Positions 1 through 15,110 are shown, numbered from the stretch's first letter. The stretch is 64,000 bases of DNA from Apteryx mantelli (GCF_036417845.1 NC_089981.1:39686668-39750667); one strand, 5' to 3'. Notes: generated by a model from the sequence alone, not told the origin. Made by a program: numbers and translations.

Positions 1-3000
1 TGTTAGACACTAACACAAGATACCTTATAAAAATTAAAAGTTATTTATTACTACTACAACAATGAGCTTTAGGGCTCCTGGCTTGAGTCCTTCTTGCAAT
101 ATTTTGTAAGCAGAGTGTGAAACAGAAGCAGCACACTGAAACTCTGTGTGTCATCTTCTTCACAAAAAGCTCTCTACCTCTTATTACACTACCTACAACG
201 CTTAATGATCTTTGCAAACACACAGTGGACTAATACAGTTTTCAGTGTAGCTGAAAGAGAGAAGAGAGAATGTGTATGGTAGGCCCTAATGCTACTCAGC
301 TGTATAGCATTCTAAAAAAAAAGATGACAGCAAGTCTCCTGACGTACTCAGCAAGTGTCATTACGAATGTGATACAAAACAAATCCAAAAATAGATGACT
401 CTGTGCTTCAAAAAGAAAGAGAAAGAGACCTGCCTGTAATTTGCAATAAGGAAGTCACCTTAGCTTATCAGGAAAACAAGTCAGATTGCTGCTGGAACAA
501 GCAGCAATTTGTCACCAGACGGGTATGGGCAGGTTGTTGCTGGATGCGATCTGTTTTGAGCTGCACAAACATGTTTCTGTAATGAGCATGCACACTGGTT
601 TGCTTTTCTACAACATGGCAGTGTTGCTCAAATGTGGGCAGAGCAGTGAGAAGTATTCCTTAAAGCATTCCACAATGATGCACTAAATCCATTTCTGACA
701 GAATACCACTGCTGAGCAGACTGTAAACTCTGAGCACACGGGCTGCTTGTGTTGTCACTCCTCCCCTCAGCGATAGACCCAACCTACAAAGCATCAGACA
801 AACAAGTAGCTAGAATCTGTGGCAATTACTCCAAACACCAGTGATTTTTACTGCAGTAGAGTCTTGCAGTATCTGTTATCTTTCTTAAAGGCTTGATGCT
901 CATGGAATCAAATCATTGTGCAAGAATCTCATCTTCCATTTATGCTGTGCTGAGTGTATCTTACCCTCCACAATTATAAGCTCTACAATTACAGCTGGGA
1001 AGGGGGGACCCAAAGAAGCACAGAAGCTGAAAACTTTTAAAACAGTCAGAACATCTAGAACTTAATCCCAACTCAAACATCAGCTTGAAGTGTGGCCTTG
1101 GACAATTCAACTGAATTTCCTGTGCCATACCTATGCAATGCGTATAATGCTGTACTACTAGCAGCAATATTGAAATTAAATGAAGTCAAACCTCACTAGG
1201 AAAGCTGGTAACTCCAATACAAGCAAAGCTATCCCATAAAGTGCTTTTATTTTCGCTTTTCATTTCAGCTAGCTTCTATCAGCCTCTCAAAAAGGGATTC
1301 TCCCCCCGCCTTTTCTTTTTAAACACAGACCTGGCAGCGAATGCAGGTTTCGTGTTTTTGAGTCTTGACTGTAGCTTGTCACATTTATTACCACACACAG
1401 TCTTCCACATACCATTAGATTAGCATAGGAACAACGTGGCCAAACCTAGAGAGACCTGCAAGTATTTCAATTGTGTCCAAAGGTTAAGAATTACTAACTG
1501 GCCATTCAGACATACATACGACATAATGGCAGGAAAAACATCTGATCCTTCAATTGGAAAGCTTCAAATCTGCAGGAAAAACCCTCTCTCAGCCCTGTGC
1601 TCTTCATGGGATGACACTATAGAACCCATATCCATGCAACATTGGATGAGTAAATCCTTTCAGAGCTAGGTTCCCTTCAATTTTCTCACTGTTTGCTCAT
1701 AGTAACTCTTGTTCTTACTCCTATTCCCCTTTTTTGGGGAGGATTTTGAAGGAGAGGAAGAATTTTGAGCAATTTTCTACAATCGGTAACTCTTTATGGA
1801 TTTCCAAGCTCAAGTCTGTATTACACACCAGCTCTTCCAAAACATTTAAAGATAAAATTTCTTTTCAAAAGATCTTACCTTTCCACATTATATTCACAAA
1901 GCAAAAACACATTTAAGTATATGGGAGTTTTCTGTGTGTGTACAGTAAGCATAGGTTTAGGTTAAGCCGCTGTTAGTAGACTCCTACTGGTACCAGTTAA
2001 ACAGGTTTCTTAGCATCCATTATAATATGCTTTGCTATTAAAACTATTTAAAGCACATTTTATTACTAATTCCTTACTTTTATTTATGATAAAACTGTAA
2101 AGATGAAACCCCTCATTTTCAAAGTTAGAGCTGAAATAAGTGCCCAAATACATAAGCTGTTATGATCAAGAACAGCTGAGCTGCAAAGAAAAAATGACAA
2201 CAGAATAAAGGAGAAAAGTGCCAACCCAGATCAAAGTGAGTGAGTGAACAAACCTGAAAAGCCCTATTTAGCTAGGAATCTAAAGAGCTTCTCAGATAAA
2301 TAAGCGATTACACTACAATCTGAATGCAACATACCTTCATCCTAACACGACATTTCTACAATGAGGGCATTTTCACGATTACCAAGAGCTCCACTTCTTT
2401 AAGACAGGACTGCCAATGTTCTGTTTTACAGAAAACCACACAGAATACCTGTACATCCTGGTGACAGCCACAGTCATGGTTTCAGAGACTCTGAAGCCCT
2501 GAATACTCACATTTAGGAAGCAGTGCTCATATACCAGTTGGCCCAGGCTGACCACCTCCCATCCTGACTCCCAAATCACTCTGGCTACTGACCTATGTTT
2601 ATTTGCAACCAAAATATTTAAATCCTTTAGATTAAATTAATCTGAGAGAGAAAAACTGTGCACAAGGCACAATACAAGGGAATATGCTGTTTTTGTAAAC
2701 CAAAAGGCTCAAACAGTTGCACTTAAGCCCTACTCTATCCCAACTTTATCATTTCAATGCTCACTTTTTTGGGAAAGCTTTTTGATTTTTCTGCTCAGAA
2801 GAAGAAACTGGCACCAGATACCCACAATGAAACATATTTCTGATTTCACAGTAGTTGTAAATATATGATGGGCTAGATAAACCCTGACAAGTTCCCTCTT
2901 AATGTTAATGCTTGTGAAGGGAAAGGGCTTAGCAGCAAGACTCAGTTCTACAGAGACAGAAATTTTATTAGTAGGTTTCAGCATAATGCAAAGGCAGTTT

Positions 3001-5592
3001 CTCCGTAATCCCTTTCCTGAAACCTGGGACCAGAAAAAACTGGGAGAAGCTTACTCCTTCTATCTGGTTTTACAAGCAGTATACCTGTATAAACCAGCAA
3101 CCAACTCTCCTGTCACAAACATTCCACTAGCTAAATCCCAGATGATTAGTAATACAGAGAGTTTGCATGATGTTGTATTGCAAGATAAAAGATTTTTGAT
3201 AGGACACATTTGGGATGGCTTGAAAACTCAGTAGTGACTTCCTGAGTAATGTGGCTGGCCCAAACTCATACCAATAACACTTTTATATTGAGCCAAACTG
3301 CCACCTAGCATTTTAATGTTACATATTACCTAGCAAAGCTCTTTTAGAGAACTTTAAATGCTATATATTGGTTCCATTTCCTCAGGTCTCCAGTGATGCC
3401 ATAACTGTCAGGAACAAATGGTACTTGGCTATTCAGTTAGAGACACAAATATGAACATTTCTCAGGTCACTTTTAGAGAGTTGTCTATTAAGCATAAAGA
3501 TGAGAAACCTGGTGTAACCTCTTTTCCACGGATGTGCTACATTCAGCCAGAGCAAGCAATGACTCATTTCTTGACCTGTATTGCATACAGGGCTTCTGTG
3601 TGGCAGGGCAAATTTACAGTCTGAACCTGATTTCATGTATGTACTTTTAAATTAGCAGAGCTGTATCCAGAAGCATGGAGAACAGCAGACAATCCAGGCT
3701 CTCGGCCCTTTTCAGCTTCTGAATCCTTGTTTGTGTGCAAGAATTAAAAGAGCTGGTCACATCCACAGGGTGGAATGAATTAGTTACTTGAAAAAGAGCA
3801 TTTTACTGAAGATTGCTGCTCACAGCATTAGAAAGTGCTGAAAAAGCCTGCATTTCTGTAATGGGACTGTGTGTTTAAGAGTCCCCTCTGGATAATCTGC
3901 CTGTTAATGAGGCAACATTAGTTGCAAGTATCTCTGGAAACTTAAACTGGCTACACGTTCTGAAACTTAAGTAAAAACAGAACCATGGGAAAGAACCCCT
4001 AATTACCACATAGCGAGAGCACTGATTAAAACCATCAGGGCAGGGTTCCTCTGTTTCATTAAATAAATACACCAAGTTCAGCTTTATTGTTATTTTAGCT
4101 GATGAAGGAAAAATAAAAGTCTACCTCTGCACGCATGAAGTTACCTGAATTCAAAGACCCACTGGCAACAGACTTAAAGCAGTGCTGGATTTTCTCCTAA
4201 TGTTTGTATTTAAGTAGCCTAACTAGGGTTGCTTGGGTTAATAGGAAATACTGAAATACAGTTAACCTGTTAGCATTTTAGCATTCTATATGGAGCCATT
4301 TCTCTGGATCTTAGATGGCAGGGTGTAACTAATAAGCACAATGTTAAAATACTGTTTTAGTCATTTTTGAATCAAAAAAATCAGAGAAGCACTAGAGATC
4401 ATTATACAATGAATAATACCACCTCATTTATTCTCTAGCTTATTGTTTTGTTGCTGTTCTCTAGCTACTGCATTCAGTATTCAAAACTGATTGCCAAGAC
4501 CTTGAGCAAACGACTTCAGTGAGGTCATTTCTGGGTAGCAATTTTACAGAGGGTTTACTCCAATTAGAGGAAGACAGAGAAGAATTTTTGTGTAGGGAGC
4601 AAATTTGCTCTTGCTAGTAGCAAACTCAATTTATTTGCATTACAGGTTACTCCCCAAGACCCAAGAGACAGTCACTTTCTTGGGTATATCAAAATTTGCA
4701 GCCTGTAACTCATTGATAAATAAAACGTATCAGTCAGAAGAATCTCTCCTAACATTTCCAGAGCTTGTAAGTGTATTGAAAGGATAGTCTCCAGTCCTTT
4801 TCACCAGTACTGCCAGCCTCAGAGAGCCCCCCACATCCAGAGCTGATATGGCTGGCTAATGGCATTCAGCCTCTGAGGAACAACTTTCAGGATAATCTCA
4901 ACATTTTCAAGGAAGAGAAATTGACACTTCTGGTCAGTTATTTTTACTAATTATAGAAGATCTCAAGGTAAAACATAGCTGTGCAAAGTTAATAAAAAGC
5001 AGCTTTCAGTGTCCTAGGCTCCCCTCCACCATCGCTCCAAGAAAAGAGTTTATATAGCCCAGAAGCAAAATTTCTGAAAGACAGAAGAAAAGCAGAGTAG
5101 GTATACTGAAACTTACACAGTTACCAGAACTGTTATTTTAACTGGTATAAAACTCTCTTCAGCTACCTGCCTATATATTATTAGTCCCATAATTTTTGTT
5201 GGTCATGCTCCATTTTTAAGGGTACACATAAATCAGTACCTGTTTTCATGGGCAATCAGTGCAAGTAGGAAGGGCCAGCTGGTGTATAGAGCCATATTTT
5301 CAAAAGAAGTATTGAATGAGTCTCTGGTTCATGAATGCTCCACATTCCAATGCAGTAAGCTGAAAAACTAAAGTATTTGCCTTCCAGTACCCCACTTGCA
5401 TAGAACAGAGTGACTCCATTCTCAAAATGCATAGAAGCAGCACTCATGTAAATGATGGCAACTTTGCATGGGTCAGTATTTGCTAAAAAGTGAAGACAAA
5501 TCTCAGTCTGCAGCTATAACCAACAGACCACACTTCCCCATCTCCTAAGCTTAAAATGACCAGGCAGGTTTTGTTTTAAAATTGGCTGTTGG

Positions 5593-5657
5593 AGAGATGA
5601 AAGGGAAGAAAGAGAGGGGAATGGGGGGAGGGGGGACAAAAAAAGAAAAAAAAAAAA
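5593..5657. repeat. Purine-rich tract (GA-, G- and A-rich)
   Basis: An almost uninterrupted purine stretch that goes from GGGAAGAAAGAGAGGGG through G6-A-G6 to an A-rich end. Only isolated pyrimidines break it. It could adopt triplex or quadruplex structures. Confidence 0.8.
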
Positions 5658-6807
5658 TCACCGAAACCTGAGACTAGATCTCAGGCAGTAGTCATCTTCA
5701 TGGCCTTCAAACTCTTGATTCTGAAAAGGTGCCTGGGCAGTGAAAATGCAGATGTTCTCATACACTGCACTAATATTGACACCATGTCTGTTCAGTTGAG
5801 AGTGCTAAAGGTGTGTGCAAAAACAAGTGTGTAGTAATATTTAAAAGTCACACAGGAGACTAGGGTTTTTTGTTTGTTTTTTAAACATGAGTATTTCTAA
5901 CTGTACAAATTGGTATAAGGGAACTCAAGAAAGACTACTTATAGGAGGAGCAAGCTAGTGCTCTAGTGATGTTTTCATTTCTCTTAGGAGATTCCTTAGA
6001 GCAACTGATGTCTTAGTTTTTGTGCTCTGGCAGATAAGTAATTTTGCATTTGAAACCTATCTTTCTCTACACTTGTTCACTATGCAGAAAGCCACAATCT
6101 GGCCCACTACAAAAATTTATTTTATACCCCCATCTATCAGGAGCATTACATTTGCATTACAGATACACATGAGTTTTGGAAAGCACCCAAACAATCCTCA
6201 CTTTACAGTCCTGTGGTATCACTCCTGCTGCGGATGGATAGAAGATTTTTTTGCTCAGCATTCAGCTCAATAAAATTGGGTGAGTGTATTTCTTCCACTA
6301 CACACACACTGTCAAGACTAGGAACTCAGTAACACTAGTACATGCTGTTATGTCACTCTCCAGCAGAGAGAGTGCAACAGAAGTGAAAGCAGTAAGCCTG
6401 GACCCAATCAATACGGGTTCATTCTTGCTTTTGCCACAGCTGCATCACGTGACACTTTATCCTCCCACATTTATTTCTGTCTGACTGCATCGGAAGTTCT
6501 CTGAGCCAAGAATGATGCCTTATAAAATGCTGTCATTCAACTCAGGACCAGTATGCTCTGAAGTCAGGGTTTCTGGAGTAGATGCTTCTGTCATACAAAC
6601 AACAGCATGTCAAATCACCAAACGTCATGCGACACTAACACGTGATGTGAGGCACTGTGGAAATGATGGGGGATACGACTGTCAGTGATGACTAAGTATG
6701 GATGCATCGCAGTGACAGGGCATGAAGTTCTTTTACTCACCAGACTTCAGACGCTCTACAAAAGGTTAGAGGCCTCATTAGCTTCATTTAATACTTGAAT
6801 TAAAAAC

Positions 6808-6842
<35 letters not shown>

Positions 6843-6850
6843 AAAAAAAA
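6808..6850. repeat. (GA)n microsatellite with A-tract
   Basis: About 35 bp of GA dinucleotides with two AAG interruptions at the left, ending in nine A. It is a polypurine tract inside ABTB2 intron 1. Confidence 0.95.
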
Positions 6851-7857
6851 TTGCATGGCTGAAGAGTTATACAACAGCTTATTGGCACACATTCACAGAG
6901 AAGCCAAGTCTTCAGAAATCACACAGGAATCAAAAGACCTGCGATCATCAACCACTTTGGAGCAAGTCTCTTTAGCGCTGCCTCCTCTTTGCCACACTTC
7001 TGCCTCTTCATCCCTGGAGCTCTGCCGCTTCTTCCTTGCACTCTGCCTGGACAGCATTTGATAGCAGCTTCTAACCAGTAAGGCTTTCCCTAACCAGAAA
7101 GCCTTCAAGGTGAGGCAGAGATGATGGCAGACCACATGCTACAGCACCGAGAGGCATGCTCATCCTGCATTGAATTATTCCACCCAATACTTACTTGTAA
7201 AATATACTGAAACTTTAGGAAAAAGATATATTCTAAACTACCTCTTAATATTATAAAAATAACACAGACGTTCTTAGATAACAACTACTGACGTAGTCAA
7301 GCAGTATATAGAAAAATCTTTCAGTAGTCCCAGCTGAAAGCCAGTGCCTGGTTCCTAAAGAACAGAACACTCCCCCCCCCCAAAAAAAAATTCTAGCTAA
7401 AGAAAAAACATGGCAGACAGTATGTTTTCCTGGTGTTCATAACCAGTTGCTTCCAAAAGAATGAGAGAACCTGCAAGCTTTACCGTGCTCCCTCACCTCG
7501 TGCCCCAGGAAGGAGCTCAGCAGAAAGGGATGCCCAGTTATGACTGAAGTTTAACGAGGCGTTGGTGTGATCTCAGATTCCAAACAATTCCACTAATATT
7601 CAAGGTTTTCCCCTAACACCATCAAAGTCTCAATTCAGTTATTCCAAAGTAACCTTCACAATCAGTTTTGGATAACAGAAGTTGCTTCTTATCATCATAG
7701 GTCCACAGACAAGATTGATGAAAGCCTAGGCAAAAAACAGCTTTTCTATAGCCTAAATAAAAGTACCTCTCCACCTGACACATGCAAGGGGATACACATC
7801 AGCCAAGGCTTAACTTGAGAATGTGCTCCAGTATCTGTACTAGCCTCTTAACCATCA

Positions 7858-7876
7858 CCATTCTGTGATTCTGTGA
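7858..7876 (+). repeat. Two copies of ATTCTGTG, possible orphan CR1 tail
   Basis: ATTCTGTG ATTCTGTG matches the 8-bp unit that terminates CR1 elements. The sequence before it does not show the usual CR1 3' body (no CCAACCTC-like stretch), so it may be an extreme truncation or coincidence. Confidence 0.35.
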
Positions 7877-8149
7877 TATGCAATTCCTTGCTGTAAGGAT
7901 GCACAGCACCCAACAAAATCCAATGAAATAGCAAGGATGGCAGCAAGACCACAGTCCAAGACATATACACCCCATACTTTTCTGGTGTTTTGAAGACTAC
8001 TGGCATTAAATCCAAAAGATATGTATACACAGAAGAGCAACAAAGAGCAACTGTGCTCATCAGTGACATACAGTAATCACAGGTTCACTATCCAGTTGGC
8101 AGGATGACAACAGAGAACAAAGGAGCTGATGCTCCTTTGCAATAACAAT

Positions 8150-9043
8150 TGTCTAATATCTTAATAATCAACCTAGACAATGACACAGTGCAGCCTCAGC
8201 AAGTTTGTGGGTGACACTAAATCAGGGAGAGCAGCAGACAAGTGGCTGAACTTCTATCCAGAGGGACCCCAACAGAGTTGAAAATTTGGCCAAGAAAAAA
8301 CACTTATGAAGTTCCTACAAGGAGAAGTGAAAAGTTCTGTGCCTAGAGTGGAAACGTATGGGCCGAGAAGCAACTAGCTGCATAGCAGTTCTGTTGAAAA
8401 GGCTTGGAGGTTACGGGGGCTGCCAGGCTGAATATGAGCCAAGAGTACACCCTCTGTGTGGGTAAGGCAAACCACATTCTGGTCTACATTAGTAGGAGCA
8501 CGGCCAGAAAACTGAGGGAAGCTGTTATTTCTTTCTACTAGGGAATGGTACGGTGCACCCAGTTTTAGGCGCCCCACTTCAAGAGGGCTCTGGGCAAACT
8601 GGAGAAAGTGCAGCAGAGGGCTGTCAGGGACCTAAGAGCACACAGCCCTTCAGGGAGAGGTTGGGGGAGCTGGGCTTGTGTAGCCTGGCTATGAGGCTGA
8701 AGGGCAATTTAAAAGCAGCCTACAACTACTGGAAGGGTGACTAACAAAGATTATGGAGCCAAATTCTTCTCAGGAGTGCCAGATGGTGCAATGAGGGGCA
8801 CTGGCCACAAACCGTGGCTTGGGAGATTCTGGAGAACTGGACTTCAGGAGTAAATTCTTCACTAAAAAGTGAACAGGTTGCTCAGAGAGGCTGTGGAATC
8901 TACTGTGTGGAAGTTTTCAAGATTTAGCAAAGCAAAGCCATTGCTGACCTGACCTAGTTCTGGCAGCAGTCCAACTCCGAGTGGGAGGTGGGCCTAGATG
9001 ACCTCCAGGACTTCCTTCTAACCAGCATTTCTGTGATTCTATG
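8150..9043 (+). mobile_element. Decayed, 5'-truncated CR1 LINE (copy A)
   Basis: The left part keeps a degraded version of the ORF2 region around the reverse-transcriptase active site (…AGCAAGTTTGTGGGTGACAC…, corresponding to SKFADDTK). Further right come the characteristic CACTTCAAGAGGG and CTGGGCTTGTGTAGCCTG stretches. The 3' end is diagnostic: GACCTCCAGGACTTCCTTCTAACC followed by ATTTCTGTG ATTCTATG ending at 9043. Frameshifts and stops are frequent, so the copy is old and inactive. The left boundary is approximate because the homology fades. It is inserted in antisense orientation to ABTB2. Confidence 0.88.
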
Positions 9044-9717
9044 TGACCAACTAATGCAGTTCAATCAGGCCTTCCAGCTCCCAACATATTCGCTTATACT
9101 CCTTCCCCCACCCTTTCTTTGATTTAATTTAGGAGACTGCAGTACTTTCACAATGAATGAATCAAAGGTACTTCAGAAAATTAAGCTGAGATCTGCTAGC
9201 CCATGCAACTTTGCTGATGTCAGTCAGGATGCTTGATGTAACAGGGCATTTATCCACAACATTAAAGAAAAAAAAAAAATCTATATGAAACAGTTCAAGT
9301 CCTTCCTTTCCTAAATGCTGCTTTTGTCTTTGCTTGTCGTAGCTGTGAAAAAGATGGGGGCAGGGGAAGGGAGGAAGCAGGTAATTCACTGCCCATAAAA
9401 ATAAACCTGATACTTATTAAGGGCCTGAACATTTTGAGCAGAATCAAATGCTTAAACAGTGCTTCAACACCATAGCCTAGTCTGTCTGAATGTTGTTTCC
9501 AAAGAGTGGTTGATTGCTTGCTTTAGGAAGTTGAGGCCAAAGAATAATGTCTCCCAAAGCAGCCAATTGGAAAAAAAAAAATCTGTGAACAGCTGTGTTA
9601 TTGCTGCACAACAGTTGTGGGAAAGCAGTGCAACGAGGTCAGATTCTGATCTGTTACATCAGTATAAACCGAGAGATGCTCTACTGCAGAGCGAGGTCAT
9701 TCTAGATGTAAAAAATA

Positions 9718-9755
9718 AAAAATAATAAAAACAAACAAACAAACAAAAACAAACA
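9718..9755. repeat. (AAAC)n / A-rich simple repeat
   Basis: AATAATAAAAACAAACAAACAAACAAAAACAAAC, a tetranucleotide-rich A tract within the ABTB2 intron. Confidence 0.85.
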
Positions 9756-12700
9756 GTCAGAGTCTGATCCATGATCTTTAGGACAGGCAGCAAAATAGAG
9801 CTCCTCATTAGCATAGCCACATGAATGGCAGTGTTCAAACAAAATTATTACTATGTTGCTTTTGACCTCAGCTACTAACTGTGACAAGCCATGCGTATTT
9901 TAAGAGAAGAGGCAATTCAGACCCCAAGAGATCTCATTCTGTTTCACCCCACATGCTTCTACTAACTGTTACATCCAGTTAAGGTTGTCAGTTTTATCAA
10001 CTACTGTGTTAAAGAACACCACAAACTTGACTGTACCCTGTCATTAAAATGAAAATGCTGGTCCAGTACCTTCCTTAAAAGTAATCATATCCACAGGATC
10101 AAGCTTTTATTCCCCTTTTTTTTTTTCCTCCCATGAACAGCAGATTGTAACACACTCCTATGCAATCATAGAGCAGGTTTCTGACCAAAACATTCTATCT
10201 CTTCAGAAAGTTATCTACTGACCCCCTTCCTCTACCTTAAAATTAATCAAAGTTTTAATAGTTGATCCTTTAGTATTTACCCACAGTATCCAAAAATCTC
10301 TGTGACAAGTTAACAGGATTATAATGTAGCTCTTGTGATATGATTAGGACTACACAAGGAATGTATAAGAAAGACTCTGCCACAAGGAACTTACAGTCTA
10401 AACACAGAATCATTTCTCTTGTAACTAGTGGTGGGATTTTTTGAGGGAAGGTGGAGGGAGAAGGTGGTATATTTCTCTTTTTCCCTCTGAAAGACTGGCA
10501 GAAAAGTCAGGGTTTTGTGTTAGCAAGGACTGAATAAAGTGAAAAAACTGATATCCCAGGACAATTAAGACAGAAGTTTACACATAGCAACTGTGGAACA
10601 GGATGACAGCAACATGCACAGCAGTTCCTCACTTGTGCAGGTATTTACACCGCCTCTTTCTACTCCAAAACGTGACTAAAAGGAGAACCAATACTTCAAC
10701 AGGAATCCCTTTTGGTTTTGCTCCCTCTTATAACTCAGTTTGACGCTCCACTTGTAGATGCAAATCCACAACATACTTCTTAGCATCCATGGCATTCTGA
10801 ACTGAAGAATAAATGCAAGAAATATTTTAAATAATAAATTAAGGTCAAGCTGATTAATAGGTTCCTTAACGTGTTACACTGATTTTGTTCCAAAATAAGC
10901 AGCTACTTTACGTAAACTGCTTAATTTCTCTTTGACAGCAATCACAAAAAGTAAAGGAAATCACTCCCACACAAGTCCTCTAAAGCTCATGCTATTCATC
11001 ACGTATCAAGCACAGAAAATAACCTGCTATCCCTGAACAACAGAAAAGTATCCTTAAATGAACTAGTCCTATACAATGAATGCTATATACTTTTATGGAT
11101 GTTCACCGAGTAAACTGATGCAAACTCCTTAGGAAGGGGCAAGAAAATAGTAAAATTAAGAAAGCAAATGATTCTAAAATTGTATCTATATTCGGACTCA
11201 AAATTTGAATCAGACTTTGTCTAGCAATCCCTAATTAAGGCACACAATCAAATACAACTTCTCCATCTTCTGGCAGAAATCACTGATGAAGTCAGATGAA
11301 GTTAGCCCATGCAAACTTCATGAATATTTTTAAGCAAGAAATATTTAAGAATCCCCTCCCCAAGGACTGACTAGCTCAAGGGACTTGACAACAAAGATCT
11401 TGCACCTCTAAGCAAAACACAGACTCAAAACACAAGTGGCAGTAGCTTCTCACCATTGTGGAGTATCAGAAAGAGCTATAATCCACAACAAATTGTTCAA
11501 ATCAGCATTACTCAATCACTCGAGCACTTCTTTGTTATGTGCTCTCATCAGTGCAATACTTGGCAGTGCTCACATGTAAATCAGCAGCAGCTTTTTGGAT
11601 CACCTCTTTTAATGTAGAATGAGCTCAAACTTTTCAGAATTATGATGCTTCGCTAGAATGCTTTTCAGAAAAAACAATGCTCTGCTAAAGACTCGGAGGC
11701 AGATGGTTTGGCTGAGACAGTTCGCAATTCGAAAATTGTCTCCAGCCCTCCAACTTTTATTGAAAATAAAAAATAAAACTCAGCAAGTCTTTTTAAGATC
11801 ATATTACACAAAAAAAAGTATCAAGTAGTGGAAGATACAGGGTCATGAAACAGACCTCCTCATTCACTGATCCCAGCCTCAGGGTTATATCCAACCTAGG
11901 TTATTTGATTCCTAAATGGGATTAATTGGTAGCTTCAGTCTTGTTCTTGGCAGATGCATCACCATCACATCCAGCAATATTTGGCACTGTAACACACAGT
12001 CCTCACCTTACTCCCGTTCATAGTTCCACTCTTCCATGCATTTGAAAAAGGAATACGTACACAGCTAAGGCAAGCAGGAAGCAGTTCTTACAGCCAAAGA
12101 AAAGCTATGGTTGGAATGAGCCTGGAAAACAAACCACCCTCTTGTATGGTTCCTTTCAGTCAGGACTGAAAAACACTGGCAGGCCTGTGAGAAAAAGTTT
12201 TAGTTTAGGATTTTGCTGTGGAATTTGCTGTGGCTTCTATCTGCCAATTAAGAAGAATGTGTCACTAGCATGACATTCATTTTTTATTGCTATTTTTTAA
12301 CTAAGAAGCATTCTCTCTACAAAGATTAAATTGAAAACCGATGGAGAAGTGATTTTCTCCCATCATCTGTCAAGGAAGCATAAGCTGAACAGTTGTACAT
12401 TATTCTTTAGGTACACTGGAAGCTTTGCAAGAAGTACAGTTCATTACCTAGAGATGATTGTGCTTACTGTCTCATTGACAGACAAGGAAACTGCTCTCCA
12501 AAGCAAATCACCCTGATATTCCCTGTTTCAACCTACAATTTCAAGTAAATACGTTGATAACTCTAACCCTATGATCTATCCAGATGCCTTCATTGGGATT
12601 CCAGCCAACCAAACACAGCCATTATCATCAATCCTGTTTTATTTTGCTGTTTTCAAGCCAAAATTTAAACTATGGCTGTAACTATCTGAAATAACAGAAC

Positions 12701-15110
12701 ATCATGACTGTATTCCAGAACTCTCCTTTTTATCTACATTAAATGCCAATGAAACAGTCACACAGAAGTCGTATTATGAGCAACTGTGCCACTGTTTGTT
12801 CAGACTTGCTACAACCACAAAAGAAGGCAAAGTGGAATTAGTCTAGATTCATGCCAGTTAGATGTCAGAGATGTATCGTCTGCTAAAGCTAAATGTCATG
12901 TCACTCATGCAATATATTTACTCTTGGACAAGTTTGGAAGGACACTCAGAAAAAACAACACTTTATTATTTCTTCTGCAAATAGGATTGTTTATTCCTTT
13001 TCAGGATCTGGTCAAACTCTTAAAAATTCATGTTTATCAATATTTTCAGAATACTGATAATGAAATTTCACTATCTGCTTTTTCTTCAGAGAGCAGCACA
13101 CAACACAGTACACAGCTGCACTGCAGCAAATAATTTGAGACCTTTGACTACTAAATGATCAAAAGAGAAAAACAATTTTTAATCTACTTAACTCTCTACA
13201 CTTATCTTCAACTGACAAGTACTTCACTTTTCTTCCAAAAAAGAAGTTCCACATATAAGCAGCAATGTACTTAGTTGTTTTATTGGCAAACATCATATTC
13301 TATTCTCTTATTGCTGATTTTCCCTATGTGCTTTTTCTCGCAAGAAACTGAGAAAATGAAGTCACAGTTAAAGAAAATTGTTTCAGATTAAAAACTCTTT
13401 TCTTCTCCTCTAGTAGTTTGTAATGTAGAAATGTTTCAGAGTGATATCAAGTGATCACCCAGACCCCAAATTCTCAGAGCTGTACCAGAAACTCCCAACA
13501 AGTTCTAAAGTGGTCACATTGTATGCTGTTATAATGTTCACCCTTTCCCTTCAAGATACTATTTCTAAGCCAGTCTTGAGAACTCATAAGTTCACACATC
13601 CCTCTGAGCTGCCAACCTGCTTTGTGCAAATATACCAAAGCCCATATTACTAACCCAGAATCTGGCACACAACATTGTCTTATCAGCTGTTTGCCTGTGA
13701 AGAGGTTTGCAGAGTTTAGATTGATACCAAATTTACTTGAGGTTGGATTAAAGTGTTGGGCCCATACCCTTGAATTCATAAATAAACTGTTCCTTGAGCT
13801 CACTGTCATGAAAGGGGACAAAGTAGGGTATCTTACAATGTCACTTTAGGAACAGAAGATGAACTGAAAAGTTGACTAGAAAAGAATATTGAAGAATTTA
13901 TAAAACAAGATTAACAAAACCATGTTAACATCACGTATTCAAAAGTCTACTCACATAGGGGAGTCTTGCCTGACTGCTTCTGCAATTACATCTGCTGAAC
14001 ATAAGCAGCATCCAATATCCCCCGTGAGTCTACTTTTATCTAGCATCTTCTCTAGCAAGATAAAAATTTGTGTTTATGAATGGTAATTTTTGAAAAGTTG
14101 GCTGCACGTTTCCAAGGATCTTGAACTGAAGACTGCTGTGCTTTCAGGAAATTAAGGATTTTTTTTCTCCTTCCCCCCATAAATAAGGGGCACTGTGCAT
14201 ACAGAAGAACTGCTTGACATAATATATAGAAATTGCACACAATCTTGTGTCATATAGGTGCTGATGCTAAGTGTGTAAGGTGACAAATGAATCAGGAGAA
14301 ATGGGAATGCCCAAATATTTGAAATGCTGCTGCACGGCTACAAAGCTAAAAACGAGATTCACAGAAGTACAATACTTAAGTAAGCCCCGTGGCTCCCCAG
14401 AGATACACTGATGCTCTGTACTACTCCTTGCCTGTGTTGTCATGCACTTCCTGATCAAGAAAGCAAGCAGGGGACTGAATTTACTTCATCTTGTGTTATA
14501 CATTCCATGTGTCCAAATGCCTAACAATAACTATACATGGGCACAGTCTCTGGCGGTATTCACGCAAAAGCTTTCTGCTACACACTATGCAAGAACTCAC
14601 AGCATTAAGACTCAGGACTGATTTTCTCAAATCACTAGATTAGCAAACTGATCTTCCTGGGCTGCTTGGGGAATCAGTAGCAAGACACAGTGCTAGAAGG
14701 TGATCCAGCTCTGCTAACCAAGCACGTTCTGTGCCCCTGTCTCTTCAGAGACTGTACATGGGGCCCTACTACAGCTATACTCTGAATTCTATACTTTTGG
14801 CTAGTGTACAGAATCCAGGACTTATTCCCCGAAAACTAAGCAAATCTCAAAGTAGTGGCAAGTTCTGGGGAGGAAGGGGGGCTGCCCCTTAACATGCAGA
14901 GACAAGACTATGTAGTTACTTCATATATGTCAGAGGCCTGATTCTCCTCTACCTTTACTCTTCTTTCACATCAGTGTGGCCAATTAAGCTAGGCTTGAAT
15001 CAGGCCCTTCACATATAAATGGATCATTTGAAACTATACACATTACTTTACATGGAAAAAATTCAAGTTTTTAAAAAAAAGAGCATATAAAATATAAAGA
15101 GACGTTTAAA

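Noticed and set aside
2902..3234. 110-codon open frame
   Set aside because: No recognisable domain, ordinary AT-rich composition and a length expected by chance in 64 kb.
12786..13821. 115-codon frames on plus (12786–13133) and minus (13474–13821)
   Set aside because: No family resemblance, conserved motif or splice-site context; chance open frames in intronic DNA.
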